Shown: positions 1-8,247 of the stretch, piece after piece
Layout of the letters: each line of letters starts with the position of its first letter
Numbering within the stretch: the first letter of the stretch is position 1
Source: Candidatus Acidiferrum typicum
GTDB lineage: Bacteria > Acidobacteriota > Terriglobia > Acidiferrales > UBA7541
NCBI GenBank assembly: GCA_025463055.1
Contig: JAOAPV010000090.1
Span: forward strand, 1 to 64,000
Direction of reading: 5' to 3'
Length of the DNA stretch: 64,000 bases
The notes under the pieces: model-generated
The model's database searches: none
Seen by the model: only the letters and a program-made list of their open reading frames with translations
What the model was told of the DNA's origin: nothing
Translations under genes and position numbers: made by a program

Positions 1-1006
1 CCACGCGCCGCGCGTGTATCTCTGCCATCCCCCGAGCGAGCTTATTCGCCAAGTCACGACCGCTCAGATGAATGTAGAGCGTGGTCGTCTGTAGACTGCG
101 GTGCCCAGCAAACGTCGCTATTTCGTGAATGTCCCAGTTCGCCCTCGCCAGATCGGTCAGACACAGATGACGCAGTGTGTGCGGAGTGAAGCGGGGAAGA
201 TTGCACCGCTCGGCCACGCGAGCGATTGTCTTGGACCAGGTCCAGATCGAGATTGGCTTTCCGTAATTGCGACAGGACTCTGATAGGAACAGCGGACCGC
301 GTTCTCGGCTCAGTTCGCGGCGCATTTGGAGATACCTGCTAAACAGCTCGCTCGTTGCCAACGAGTATGGGACCACTCTCTCGCGTCGGTTCTTCGTAAC
401 CTCCAGCCGAATTCGCAGCAGGCGATGTGCGGGATCGATGTCGGCTACTTCAAGCGAGCAGATCTCCTCGCGGCGGAGAGCTGGATCGTAGGACATCGCC
501 AGCATCACTCGATTTCGCAGCGGCTCCTGCTTACAGACCTGAAGAATGTTCTGCCACTCTTCCTCGCTTGGAATCCACGGAAGCCGGTGATGCCGTTGGA
601 TTAGGCCCCGCCCGCCTATAAGCGGGCGCAGACGGTTTCTCGTACAGACTCGTTCTTCGAGTAGGAAGTCATGAAAGAGGCGAACCACTGTGAGGTGCTG
701 TTGCAGAGTGGCGTTCGCGAGAGTGCTTCTTGCTTCCATCCCCTTTCTCGAAACCCTCGGAACCTCGAGCTGACTGATGCTCCGAATGTAGGCTCCGATC
801 GTCGGACGAATGACCGAGTGAAACGGGATATTGTCGGTCTCCAGAAAACCGAGATAGCAGTCCAGGTCTCGCCCGTAGGCTTCGATCGTGTTCGCGGCTA
901 GACCGCGTGCGGCCTGAAACTTTAGCCACTCCCTTGCGTGGGGATTCTCTGAAACCCTCCGATATCGCTCCCATCGAACTTCACAAATCGAAAACTCCAG
1001 GGCCAT
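1..1006 (-). CDS. Tyrosine recombinase / integrase (partial, cut by left edge)
   Basis: Reads leftward from ATG at 1006 and is open to base 1, giving at least 335 residues, close to a full-length XerC/D-like protein. Residues ~20-115 look like the SAM-like core-binding domain (GLAANTIEAYGRDL). The catalytic domain shows all expected residues: R175 in LRREE, K202 in EVTKNRR, H273 and R276 in TPHTLRH, H299 in AGHRSLQ, and nucleophile Y308 in TTTLYIH. It catalyses site-specific strand exchange, probably for excision, integration or dimer resolution of the mobile element. It is divergent from the ssb-like gene, with a perfect palindrome between them. It is distinct from the second recombinase at 17656-18882. 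Which one drives excision cannot be told from sequence. Confidence 0.9.
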   Translation of the reverse strand, partial: MALEFSICEVRWERYRRVSENPHAREWLKFQAARGLAANTIEAYGRDLDCYLGFLETDNIPFHSVIRPTIGAYIRSISQLEVPRVSRKGMEARSTLANATLQQHLTVVRLFHDFLLEERVCTRNRLRPLIGGRGLIQRHHRLPWIPSEEEWQNILQVCKQEPLRNRVMLAMSYDPALRREEICSLEVADIDPAHRLLRIRLEVTKNRRERVVPYSLATSELFSRYLQMRRELSRERGPLFLSESCRNYGKPISIWTWSKTIARVAERCNLPRFTPHTLRHLCLTDLARANWDIHEIATFAGHRSLQTTTLYIHLSGRDLANKLARGMAEIHARRV

Positions 1007-1020
1007 TGGTTCCTCCATTT

Positions 1021-1050
1021 TGGGTTCGGCCCCCGAGGGGGCCGAACCCA
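1021..1050. repeat. Perfect 13-bp inverted repeat between divergent integrase and ssb-like gene
   Basis: TGGGTTCGGCCCC and GGGGCCGAACCCA flank a 4-nt loop (CGAG). It lies 15 bp upstream of the integrase start and about 40 bp upstream of the ssb homology. No T-tract follows on either side, so it is more likely an operator or leader hairpin than a terminator. Confidence 0.7.
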
Positions 1051-1086
1051 ACGATACGTCTGGCGGGAGAACCAGCCCTATTCCAC

Positions 1087-1503
1087 ATAATCAATCACGT
1101 CCAACTCATCGGCTTCCTCGGAAAGGATCCGGAGAAGCGGCCAGTCCGCGGCAATGGGACGAGCTTCACCGTCCTTTCCGTTGCCACGCAACAGTCGTGG
1201 AAAGACGGGAACGACGAGTGGCAGTCGCGCACCGAGTGGCACCGCGTCGTGGCCTTCAACCGCCTCGGCGCGTCGCTTGCCGACACGCTCCGCAAGGGCG
1301 ACCACGTCCTCGTGGACGGCATGCTCGTCAGCTCGAAGTACGAGCGCGAGAACGGCAAGAGCAAGAAGGCCAAGGCCGCAAAGGTCACTGTCTTCTGTAG
1401 CGTGCGCGCCAATTCCGTGCGCCGGCTCAGCCGCGCCGAAGCGGAAATCCCGGCGACGCCGAGCACGGAAGCCGCTGCGGAGTCCGCTGAACCGCCGTTC
1501 TGA
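1087..1503 (+). CDS. ssb: Single-stranded DNA-binding protein (SSB/OB-fold), start uncertain
   Basis: The protein begins NHVQLIGFLGKDPEKRPV, the classical SSB OB-fold N-terminus, and continues through TEWHRVVAFNRLG and KGDHVLVDGMLVSSKYE. It ends EPPF, close to the usual acidic/aromatic SSB tail that recruits partner proteins. It should coat single-stranded DNA during transfer or replication of the element. Homology starts near 1090, where only ATA (1087) or ATC (1090) could initiate; TTG at 1006 and ATG at 907 are in frame, but the added residues do not resemble SSB and the ATG overlaps the integrase antisense. I list the homologous part. A strong terminator follows immediately, so it is probably monocistronic. 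Confidence 0.82.
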   Translation: MINHVQLIGFLGKDPEKRPVRGNGTSFTVLSVATQQSWKDGNDEWQSRTEWHRVVAFNRLGASLADTLRKGDHVLVDGMLVSSKYERENGKSKKAKAAKVTVFCSVRANSVRRLSRAEAEIPATPSTEAAAESAEPPF

Positions 1504-1512
1504 GAGCGGCGC

Positions 1513-1549
1513 AAAAAAGGCCCTCCGGCTTCGGTCGGAGGGCCTTTTT
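1513..1549 (+). terminator. Rho-independent terminator after ssb-like gene
   Basis: GGCCCTCCG (1519-1527) pairs with CGGAGGGCC (1536-1544). The stem is flanked by an A6 run before and a T5 run after, so it could work on both strands. Confidence 0.92.
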
Positions 1550-1767
1550 CTGTCCGGCATTCCCGCCAATAAAGAGAAATTTCACAGCCACGCCGCTGAA
1601 GTGCACAGGATGCGGGTTCTCCGCTGGCGCTCTGTGGCCGCCGGGGACCGGCAGCGGTTCATCCCGCAACCGGTTCGTGTTGCTTTGCTGTTCAGAATTT
1701 ATCGAGAGCACGTCCCCGCTCTCCCGTATCGCCCCAGTCTGCCACTGGGAATGAGGGGAGGACGCCC

Positions 1768-2517
1768 ATGCCCCTGGGAGCCTGCAACTGCACACTCTGC
1801 CATATCGAGGAGCGTCTGCTCACCGATTTGGCCCTTACGGAATCGAATGTTTTCGAACTGCTTTCCGTTTCAAACCACTTGCGCCAGTTTCCGTCTGTCG
1901 GCGCTTTGCTCTTGCATTTGAGAGCGTTGCCCGCCGCCACAAAGTCGGATGAGTTGCTGCGCGAACTCTTCGCGGCTCGCGCCATCCATCCTGTGTTCAC
2001 CGAGAGCCTTCTGGTTCTCGTGTTTCTTCCCATGCTGCACGGCACGATCCGCCGGGTGGAAAGGCAGCAACCCGGGCTCTTGGCGGAAGACATTACCCAG
2101 CAAACCCTGAGTTTTCTGCTGCAGTTTCTGCGTTCCGACGAACTCCGCACACGTCAGTCGCACTTCGCCTTTGCGATTTCGCGTGCCGTCAAGCGCCAAG
2201 TGTTTGAATGGGCCAACCGCGAGGGCGCACGGAATGGAACGCTGGACCACGATACCGGGCAAATCGTCGCCGCTTTAGTGGTGGAGGAGCCAATGGAACG
2301 CCATATCCTATTGCGTCACTTCCTGTACCGCTGCGTGAGCAAAGGCCTGATCACCGACCCGGAACTCGACCTGTTGATTCAATTTAAACTGGAAGGAAGT
2401 ACCGGTGAGGACCTGTGCGCGTCCAATGGAACTTCTTCGAACGCACTCCGGCAGAGATTAAAGCGGCTGCTGGCGAAGCTCCGTCGCCTGGCACAGTACC
2501 CTTCCAATGGCTGCTGA
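1768..2517 (+). CDS. Sigma-70-like region 2/region 4 protein of the mobile element
   Basis: 249 residues starting at ATG 1768 after a good AGGGGAGG ribosome-binding site. Residues ~105-155 (EDITQQTLSFLLQFL followed by FAFAISRAVKRQVFEW) resemble sigma-factor region 2. The C-terminus (~205-245, DLLIQFKLEGS then SNALRQRLKRLLAKLR) resembles a region-4 helix-turn-helix. The N-terminus has a CNCTLC cysteine cluster. It stands alone ahead of the transfer operon, so a role in switching on transfer genes is a reasonable inference. No pairwise family match could be run; a non-sigma DNA-binding protein remains possible. Confidence 0.5.
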   Translation: MPLGACNCTLCHIEERLLTDLALTESNVFELLSVSNHLRQFPSVGALLLHLRALPAATKSDELLRELFAARAIHPVFTESLLVLVFLPMLHGTIRRVERQQPGLLAEDITQQTLSFLLQFLRSDELRTRQSHFAFAISRAVKRQVFEWANREGARNGTLDHDTGQIVAALVVEEPMERHILLRHFLYRCVSKGLITDPELDLLIQFKLEGSTGEDLCASNGTSSNALRQRLKRLLAKLRRLAQYPSNGC

Positions 2518-2838
2518 AAAAAAATGCCTAGCGGGAGGGAATGTCTGGTCCCGATCTGCGGACAGCGCTCCGCCGCCCGCGGCTCACTCCAAATATTTTC
2601 ACCTTCCGGCGACACATTTTTCGGCGCGAACGCTGAATTGCTAGATAGAGGGAAGTTTACGCTCGATACTTCGGTCGCTGTCGCACGGCGTTAGCGCGTT
2701 CCAGAACACTTGGCTGGAAACACTTTCGTCTCTCCGGAGCCGTGCCTTTACACCGTGACCAGGCGGCGCACACGCGCGAGCCGTGAGCTTCCTTCCGTCC
2801 CTGTTCTTGCGATTCAAAACTCTCTGCGAGGTTTCGAA
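2518..2838 (+). other. Gene-free leader before the transfer operon
   Basis: About 320 bases separate the sigma-like gene from virB2. No convincing coding sequence, tRNA or terminator is seen. This is the expected place for the promoter of the transfer operon, but I see no clear -35/-10 pair for the housekeeping sigma factor, which would fit use of an alternative sigma. Confidence 0.5.
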
Positions 2839-3156
2839 ATGAAAATACGTTGGACTGCTCTTTCTCGTTGCCGTTGTTCGGTCCGAGTTCTCGTAGCATC
2901 TGTCGTGGCTCTCTTCGTCGCCACATCGGCCTTCGCCCAAGCAACCACCAATTCTCCCTGGGAGAACGCCGTCGGTGTTCTCCAGCAAGCGTTCACCAGC
3001 ACCATCGCGCGCGGCTTATCGCTCGTCGCGATCGTTGTGTCCGGGCTCACCTTCGCCTTCGGGGAAGGTGGCTCGAAACGCGTCCTGGCCGGCGTTCTGT
3101 TCGGCGTCGGCATGGCGATCGCCGCCGTCAACTTTCTCGCTTGGCTCTTTCCGTGA
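2839..3156 (+). CDS. virB2: VirB2/TrbC-type conjugative pilin
   Basis: 105 residues from ATG 2839. A basic N-terminus and hydrophobic signal end at TSAFAQA, a clear signal-peptidase site around residues 31-33. Two hydrophobic helices follow (RGLSLVAIVVSGLTFAFG and VLAGVLFGVGMAIAAVNFLAWLF) separated by a short charged loop with GEGGSKR. This is the layout of VirB2/TrbC pilin precursors, which form the extracellular pilus. It is first in the transfer operon and is followed 25 bases later by virB3. An alternative ATG at 2710 would add a charged stretch before the signal and is unlikely. Confidence 0.85.
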   Translation: MKIRWTALSRCRCSVRVLVASVVALFVATSAFAQATTNSPWENAVGVLQQAFTSTIARGLSLVAIVVSGLTFAFGEGGSKRVLAGVLFGVGMAIAAVNFLAWLFP

Positions 3157-3181
3157 AGCCCGCCGGGAACGAGAAACGGCC

Positions 3182-3487
3182 ATGACCTGCCAGAGACGCA
3201 CGAATCCGGTGCAGCGCTCGCTTTCCCGCCCGCTGACCATCCTGGGCGCGGAGCGAAAGCTGTTCTTTTTCGCGATGTGTCTCGGTGCCGGCACCTTCAA
3301 CCTGCTGGGAAGTCTGCTCGGCGGCGTGCTGATCTTTGTGCTGCTCTATTCCGCTGCCCGCTGGGCCACGCAAACCGACCCACAGATTCTGCGGTTTCTT
3401 CTCACCGCCGCCCGGTTGCGCACTCAATACGACCCCATGAAGTTCACTCCCATTGCCGTGCGCAGGACAGATCATGCTCAGGCTTAA
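3182..3487 (+). CDS. virB3: VirB3/TrbD-type T4SS inner-membrane protein
   Basis: 101 residues from ATG 3182. The arrangement is a short polar N-terminus, a paired hydrophobic segment (ERKLFFFAMCLGAGTFNLLGS then GGVLIFVLLYSAARWAT), the motif TDPQILRFL and a hydrophilic tail. This matches VirB3/TrbD, which anchors the VirB4 ATPase at the inner membrane. Its last codons overlap the virB4 start by 14 bases, consistent with coupled translation of two partner proteins. Confidence 0.85.
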   Translation: MTCQRRTNPVQRSLSRPLTILGAERKLFFFAMCLGAGTFNLLGSLLGGVLIFVLLYSAARWATQTDPQILRFLLTAARLRTQYDPMKFTPIAVRRTDHAQA

Positions 3488-5921
3488 ACGAATTTTCAAG
3501 AACTATGAAGAAACCGGCTCGCTAAACGAGCAGGTGAATCTCTTCGGATTCATCGGGCCCGAAGCGTTTCTCACGAAAACAGGAGAACTAGGCGTCATCC
3601 TCGAAGTGCGCGGCGTCGACTATGAGTGCCTCGATGGAGCGGCGATCGACGGGTTCACCAAGCGCCTCGAGTCCGCGCTGAAGCTTTTCGGAGAGGATTA
3701 CCGCGTTTACCAATACCTCTTCAAGCGCAACAACGAGACCATTCCCTACAGGCTGTACGGCAACCCGGTCGTGGATGCGGCGATCCAGAACCGCATCGCC
3801 TACCTGAACAGCAAAGCCGGTACCCTCTTCTCCCTCTCTATTTACTACGTGATTCTCTATCAGGGATCACGCATTTCCCACCACCTGGCAAGCACGCTCG
3901 CGCGATTCCCGGCAAATCCGAGAAAAGCCATCGCCGAGCTTCTTGCCCATTTCTGTCGGAAAAAACTGGTACTGCGCCTCGACCGGGAGATGAACGCCGC
4001 AGAAGCGGCGCTTCTTCAGAAGGCGCGGAGCTTTATCCTGCAGGTCAGTGACTTCCTGTCAATCCGCCTCCTCAGCAAGCAGGAGGCGTTCCTTGTCCTC
4101 AAGAGGACTCTGAACTTCGAACCACGGAAACTCGATCTCGCCAAACTCAAACACGACACCTTCCTTGATTACTATCTCTGTGAATCCCATCTTGAATGCC
4201 ATCGCGGGCATCTGCGTGTGGACGATTTCTACGTCAAGGTTTTAACGCTGAAAGAGCCTTCCGCCCAGAGCTTTCCGCTCATTTTCCAACGCCTTCTTGA
4301 AGTGGAAGCCAACTACCACGTCGTCACCGAATGGAAGAAAGAAGACTCCGGCAAAACGCGGCGCACGATCCAGGCCAAGCGCCGTCACTTTCACAACACG
4401 AAGCGCTCGTTCTTCAGCCAGGTCAACATCAACGACGCGCCCCAGCAGGACATGTTGCTCGACGACTCGAAGGAATCCCAGGTCCGGGAACTCGGCGAGG
4501 GCATCAAGGAGATCGAGCTGCACGGGAACTACTTCGGCCAGTTTTCACTGACCGTGGTCCTCTATGACCTCGAGCTTAGCAAGCTGGACCGTGCGTGCGC
4601 GGAGTTTTACAAGGTCTTCAGCGTCCACGACGCCCAGCTCTACGAAGAGAAGTACAACCTTCTGAATGCCTTTCTTGCCGCGGTGCCCGGCAATCACGCC
4701 TTCAACCTGCGCTATCTGTATCTGCTCAATACCAACTACGCCGACTTCTCCTTTCTCTTCACGCTGCATCGTGGCGAGCCGCGCAACCGCCATCTCGGGC
4801 AGGAATACCTCGCGGTGCTCGAGACCAACCACCGCACCACGTACTTCCTGAACCTGCACTATCACGATGTCGCCCACACGATGATCCTGGGCCGGACCGG
4901 CGCGGGGAAGTCGTTCCTGCTCAACTTCCTCATCACCAACCTGCAGAAATACGAGCCGCTCACGTTCATCTTCGACTTGGGCGGCAGCTTCGAAAGCCTC
5001 ACTCATCTCTTTGGCGGTTCGTACGTGCGCGTCGGATTGGAGTCCGAGGATTTCAAGATCAATCCCTTTTCGCTCCCGCCCACGAAGGAAAACCTCGATT
5101 TTCTCGCTTTGTTCCTTAAGGTTTTACTCCAGGGAAGTCGGATTGCCGAACTCGACCCTGCCATCGAGCGCGACCTCTACCATCAGATCGAGAATCTGTA
5201 CGCCATCGACCCCGCGCTTCGCACCCTCAGCGTGTTGGTTAACACCCTCGGGCATGACCTCGCCGGCCGCCTCTCCAAATGGACCCGCGGCGGTCAATTC
5301 GGCTTCCTCTTCGATAACGCGGAGGACACCATTTCGTTCTCCCGCTTTCAGTGCTTCGACTTCCAGCGCATGAGCCAGTACCCGGAACTACTCGAACCGC
5401 TGCTCTTCTACATCCTGCACCGCGCCAATGCCGTTATCGGGGACCGGCAGATCACTTCCGTCTTCAAAGCTTTCTTCATCGACGAGGCTTGGGTGTTTCT
5501 CAAGAACCCCAGCATTCAACGCTACGTCGTCGAGGCCTTGAAGACTTGGCGAAAACACAACGCCGCGATGGTGCTCTCCACGCAATCCGTCGATGAGCTA
5601 AAGCGTTCCGACATTCTCGATATCATCGTCGAAAGCTGCGCCAGCAAAATCTTCCTCGCCAACCCGGATATGGACCGCGATCTCTACCGGCGCCAGTTTC
5701 ACTTGAACGAAAACGAAGTCGAGCTGATCGCAGGCCTCATTCCCAAGCAACAATTCCTGATCAAGACACCGGAGTCGGGGAAAGTCGCCAATCTCACCGT
5801 GGACGCCAAGAGCTATTGGCTCTACACCAACGATCCCTATGACAACAAAAAACGGAAAGAAGCCTTCGAGACCTACGGCTTTGCGCGGGGCCTCGAAGTG
5901 CTTGCCGGCGGGCAGCCGTGA
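3474..5921 (+). CDS. virB4: VirB4/TrbE-type T4SS ATPase
   Basis: 815 residues from ATG 3474 (MLRLKRIFKNYEE). This start overlaps the end of virB3 and avoids upstream residues that read virB3 in another frame. The N-terminal ~450 residues form the CagE/TrbE domain. The C-terminal RecA-like domain has Walker A GRTGAGKS (473-480) and Walker B AFFIDEAW (D670, E671), then the STQSVDEL motif. It powers pilus assembly and substrate transfer at the inner membrane. Length is typical of the family and no key residue is missing. Confidence 0.95.
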   Translation: MLRLKRIFKNYEETGSLNEQVNLFGFIGPEAFLTKTGELGVILEVRGVDYECLDGAAIDGFTKRLESALKLFGEDYRVYQYLFKRNNETIPYRLYGNPVVDAAIQNRIAYLNSKAGTLFSLSIYYVILYQGSRISHHLASTLARFPANPRKAIAELLAHFCRKKLVLRLDREMNAAEAALLQKARSFILQVSDFLSIRLLSKQEAFLVLKRTLNFEPRKLDLAKLKHDTFLDYYLCESHLECHRGHLRVDDFYVKVLTLKEPSAQSFPLIFQRLLEVEANYHVVTEWKKEDSGKTRRTIQAKRRHFHNTKRSFFSQVNINDAPQQDMLLDDSKESQVRELGEGIKEIELHGNYFGQFSLTVVLYDLELSKLDRACAEFYKVFSVHDAQLYEEKYNLLNAFLAAVPGNHAFNLRYLYLLNTNYADFSFLFTLHRGEPRNRHLGQEYLAVLETNHRTTYFLNLHYHDVAHTMILGRTGAGKSFLLNFLITNLQKYEPLTFIFDLGGSFESLTHLFGGSYVRVGLESEDFKINPFSLPPTKENLDFLALFLKVLLQGSRIAELDPAIERDLYHQIENLYAIDPALRTLSVLVNTLGHDLAGRLSKWTRGGQFGFLFDNAEDTISFSRFQCFDFQRMSQYPELLEPLLFYILHRANAVIGDRQITSVFKAFFIDEAWVFLKNPSIQRYVVEALKTWRKHNAAMVLSTQSVDELKRSDILDIIVESCASKIFLANPDMDRDLYRRQFHLNENEVELIAGLIPKQQFLIKTPESGKVANLTVDAKSYWLYTNDPYDNKKRKEAFETYGFARGLEVLAGGQP

Positions 5922-6103
5922 CCTACGGCCTGCGTTTCGAAACCGGGGCTCCGGATCTCTACCCCACGTACGTTCTTCTACCGTTCGCGCTGGCGGCATT
6001 TCTCGCCGCGACTCTTTTCTCCGTGCAGTGGCTGGTCGAGTTATTTGCGGATCACAACCAAAGTCACGAGAAACACCACAGATCGTCACAAGGAGCACAG
6101 TAA
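5918..6103 (+). CDS. Small single-pass membrane protein in T4SS operon
   Basis: 61 residues from GTG 5918. The start overlaps the virB4 stop (GTGA) and the stop abuts the virB9 start, so it sits exactly between two core genes with no spare DNA. One hydrophobic helix (YVLLPFALAAFLAATLFSVQWLVELF, about residues 18-43) is followed by a charged, His-rich tail. There is no lipobox, so it is not an obvious VirB7. I do not recognise a family; position and coupling suggest an accessory T4SS subunit. Confidence 0.6.
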   Translation: MTYGLRFETGAPDLYPTYVLLPFALAAFLAATLFSVQWLVELFADHNQSHEKHHRSSQGAQ

Positions 6104-6951
6104 TGAAACTTCGCACTCGCAGTTCCTGGAAAAACCCGTTCCTTTCCATGCTGGTCATCGCTGTTTTTGGCGCGCCCGCTCTGTATGCACCACCGATCGC
6201 AGCGGCCGCTGAAGCGGCGCGTGTGGTGAAGTACGCGAAAGAAGACATCGTCCCCGTTCGCGCCAAGCTCCGCTTCTCGACCTTGATCGTACTTCCCGAC
6301 GCGGAAGAGATTCTCGATTTCACAACGGGCGACAAGGAGTTCTGGATCATCAACGGGTCGCACAACCTCTGCTATGTCCATCCCGCGCAGTCTGGCATCC
6401 GCAGCAACTTAAACCTCATCACCGCGAGCGGCCACGTTTATTCCTTTGTGCTGGCGGAGATCAGCAACGACCCGAATGCCGAGCCCGACCTCAAGATTTT
6501 TGTCGAGCCCAAGGAAGGCTCAGGCGTCTCCAAAACTTTGTTGCGCGGCTACGTGAGCGCGGGCGAGGCCGAAGCGTACAAGAAGGAGCTCGAGGCCTTG
6601 CGCGCGCAAACGGCGGCGCAGCTCCAGGCGGCACAAATCCAGTCAGCGGAGCAGGTCAATCGCTTCCGCTCCGCGTACACCACGAAACTCCAGTTTGACT
6701 ACCACCTCGACGCGAAAGCAGCGCGCGAACCGTTCTTGGTTTCCACTATCTATCATGACGACGCGTTCACGTATATCAAGTGCGCCGCGCGCGAAAAACC
6801 CGCGCTGTACGAAATCAAAGACGGAAAACCGAACCTCACCAACTTCCAATTCGAAAACGGCGTCTACATCGTTCCCAAAATCGTCGACAGCGGGTATCTC
6901 GCCATCGGCAAGAAAAAATTGCCGTTCAAGCGGCAAAGTTCCGCCAAATGA
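6103..6951 (+). CDS. virB9: VirB9/TrbG-type T4SS outer-membrane core protein
   Basis: 282 residues from ATG 6103 after AAGGAG at about 6090. A signal peptide covers residues 1 to ~36. The N-terminal half carries the typical TLIVLPDAEEILDFTTGDKEFW stretch, a coiled region (~155-190, EAYKKELEALRAQTAAQ) forms the middle, and the C-terminal beta domain includes FNFENG-like NFQFENGVYIV, DSGYLAIG and KKLPFKR. VirB9 forms the outer-membrane core ring with VirB10. The order virB4-small gene-virB9-virB10 resembles Trb-like systems. Confidence 0.85.
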   Translation: MKLRTRSSWKNPFLSMLVIAVFGAPALYAPPIAAAAEAARVVKYAKEDIVPVRAKLRFSTLIVLPDAEEILDFTTGDKEFWIINGSHNLCYVHPAQSGIRSNLNLITASGHVYSFVLAEISNDPNAEPDLKIFVEPKEGSGVSKTLLRGYVSAGEAEAYKKELEALRAQTAAQLQAAQIQSAEQVNRFRSAYTTKLQFDYHLDAKAAREPFLVSTIYHDDAFTYIKCAAREKPALYEIKDGKPNLTNFQFENGVYIVPKIVDSGYLAIGKKKLPFKRQSSAK

Positions 6952-6961
6952 GGGGTGGCCG

Positions 6962-8227
6962 ATGAACCAACCGAATCAACTGGAAGTGAAAGCTCCCCAG
7001 CCGGCCGGGCTCCTGCCGAAAAACGTTCAGTCTTGGCTGCTCATTGGCCTGGCGGTGCTCATGGTTCTGGTTATGTGGCTCACCGGAGGCAAGAAGCCCG
7101 CCGTCCCTGCCCGGACGCTTCCGCCCGCACCTCCTGTGCAAGCACCGCTCGAAGTCAATGAAGCCAAGATCGTGGATCTCCAGAATCGCATTCAGGAACT
7201 GCAGCGCGAGCAGATTGTCGCGCAGAACGCGTTGGCGCAGCAGAGCCGCTTGCTCGGCGCTGGAAATCAGGAGCCTTCATCCGCCGCAGTGCCGGGTTCG
7301 TCGGGTAACGCTCCACCCGAGCGGATCGAAGATCCGATTCGCACCGAGCGCAAGAAACGCGATTACCTGTCTCTGTTTGCCTCGAACGTGGCGCTTTCCT
7401 ACAGAAAAAATCCTCAGACACCGCAGCCGCGCGAAGGCGAGGCGCCTCCGTTCCCGTCCACTCCAGCGCCGGACCCGAGCGCCACGCAACTCGCCGACCT
7501 TCTCAAGCCGCTCCAGCCGGCCGCACTGGCCCCGACGGCGACACCCAATGCCCGCAAGGATTCCATTGCCGAAACCGATCGAAAGGAGGACCCCAAGATC
7601 CTTGCCCCTTCGCTGGCCGGTGCGCCGGCCGCGGCGGTAGGGAAAACCTATGTTCTGTTTGAAGGAACCGTACTCGAAACCGTGCTTGTCAACCGGCTCG
7701 ACGGACAAATGGCTGGACCCGTCGCGTGTCTGCTGACCAGCAACGTCTATTCCCATGATCGCCAGCATCTTCTGATTCCCTCAGGCTCGAAACTCCTCGG
7801 GGAAACCCGCAAGGTGGAGAATTTCGGGCAAAGCCGGCTGGCGGTTTCCTTTCATCGCTTGCTCATGCCGGATGGCTATTCGGTCAGCCTGGACCATTTC
7901 CAGGGACTCAACCAGATTGGGGACGCGGGTCTTCGCGACCAGGTCAACAACCACTATCTCCGGATCTTTGGCACCTCCCTCGCCATCGGGGCCATCGGCG
8001 CCGTCGCCGAAGGTGGTACCTCCGGGGCCTTGACTGCGTCTGGGGGAGATCTCATGCGCCAGGGATTTGCCCACAGCACCGCGCAATCCTCGGCACAGAT
8101 CCTCGACCGCTTTCTCAATATTCTTCCGACCATCACGATCCGCGAGGGGCACCGGATCAAGGTCTATCTGTCGGGCGACCTCGCGCTTCCCGACTACGCG
8201 AATCACACCATGCCTTCGGACCTCTGA
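6962..8227 (+). CDS. virB10: VirB10/TrbI-type T4SS core protein
   Basis: 421 residues from ATG 6962. A short cytoplasmic N-terminus is followed by one membrane helix (SWLLIGLAVLMVLVMWLTGG, ~24-43), a proline-rich periplasmic arm with a coiled coil (VDLQNRIQELQREQ), and the C-terminal VirB10/TrbI beta barrel (KTYVLFEGTVLETVLVNRLDGQ, LLIPSGSKLLGE, SVSLDHFQGLN, REGHRIKVYLSGDLALP). It spans both membranes and senses energy from the ATPases. It sits 10 bases after virB9. Confidence 0.93.
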   Translation: MNQPNQLEVKAPQPAGLLPKNVQSWLLIGLAVLMVLVMWLTGGKKPAVPARTLPPAPPVQAPLEVNEAKIVDLQNRIQELQREQIVAQNALAQQSRLLGAGNQEPSSAAVPGSSGNAPPERIEDPIRTERKKRDYLSLFASNVALSYRKNPQTPQPREGEAPPFPSTPAPDPSATQLADLLKPLQPAALAPTATPNARKDSIAETDRKEDPKILAPSLAGAPAAAVGKTYVLFEGTVLETVLVNRLDGQMAGPVACLLTSNVYSHDRQHLLIPSGSKLLGETRKVENFGQSRLAVSFHRLLMPDGYSVSLDHFQGLNQIGDAGLRDQVNNHYLRIFGTSLAIGAIGAVAEGGTSGALTASGGDLMRQGFAHSTAQSSAQILDRFLNILPTITIREGHRIKVYLSGDLALPDYANHTMPSDL

Positions 8228-8247
8228 GGGCGGAAAGAGAAAACTGC

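Noticed and set aside
1-60. Left attachment site of the element
   Set aside because: No copy of the tRNA-Gly 3' end is present in the first kilobases, so no boundary can be claimed.
600-640. Palindrome CGCCCGC-CTATAA-GCGGGCG
   Set aside because: Lies inside the integrase coding frame and has no regulatory context.
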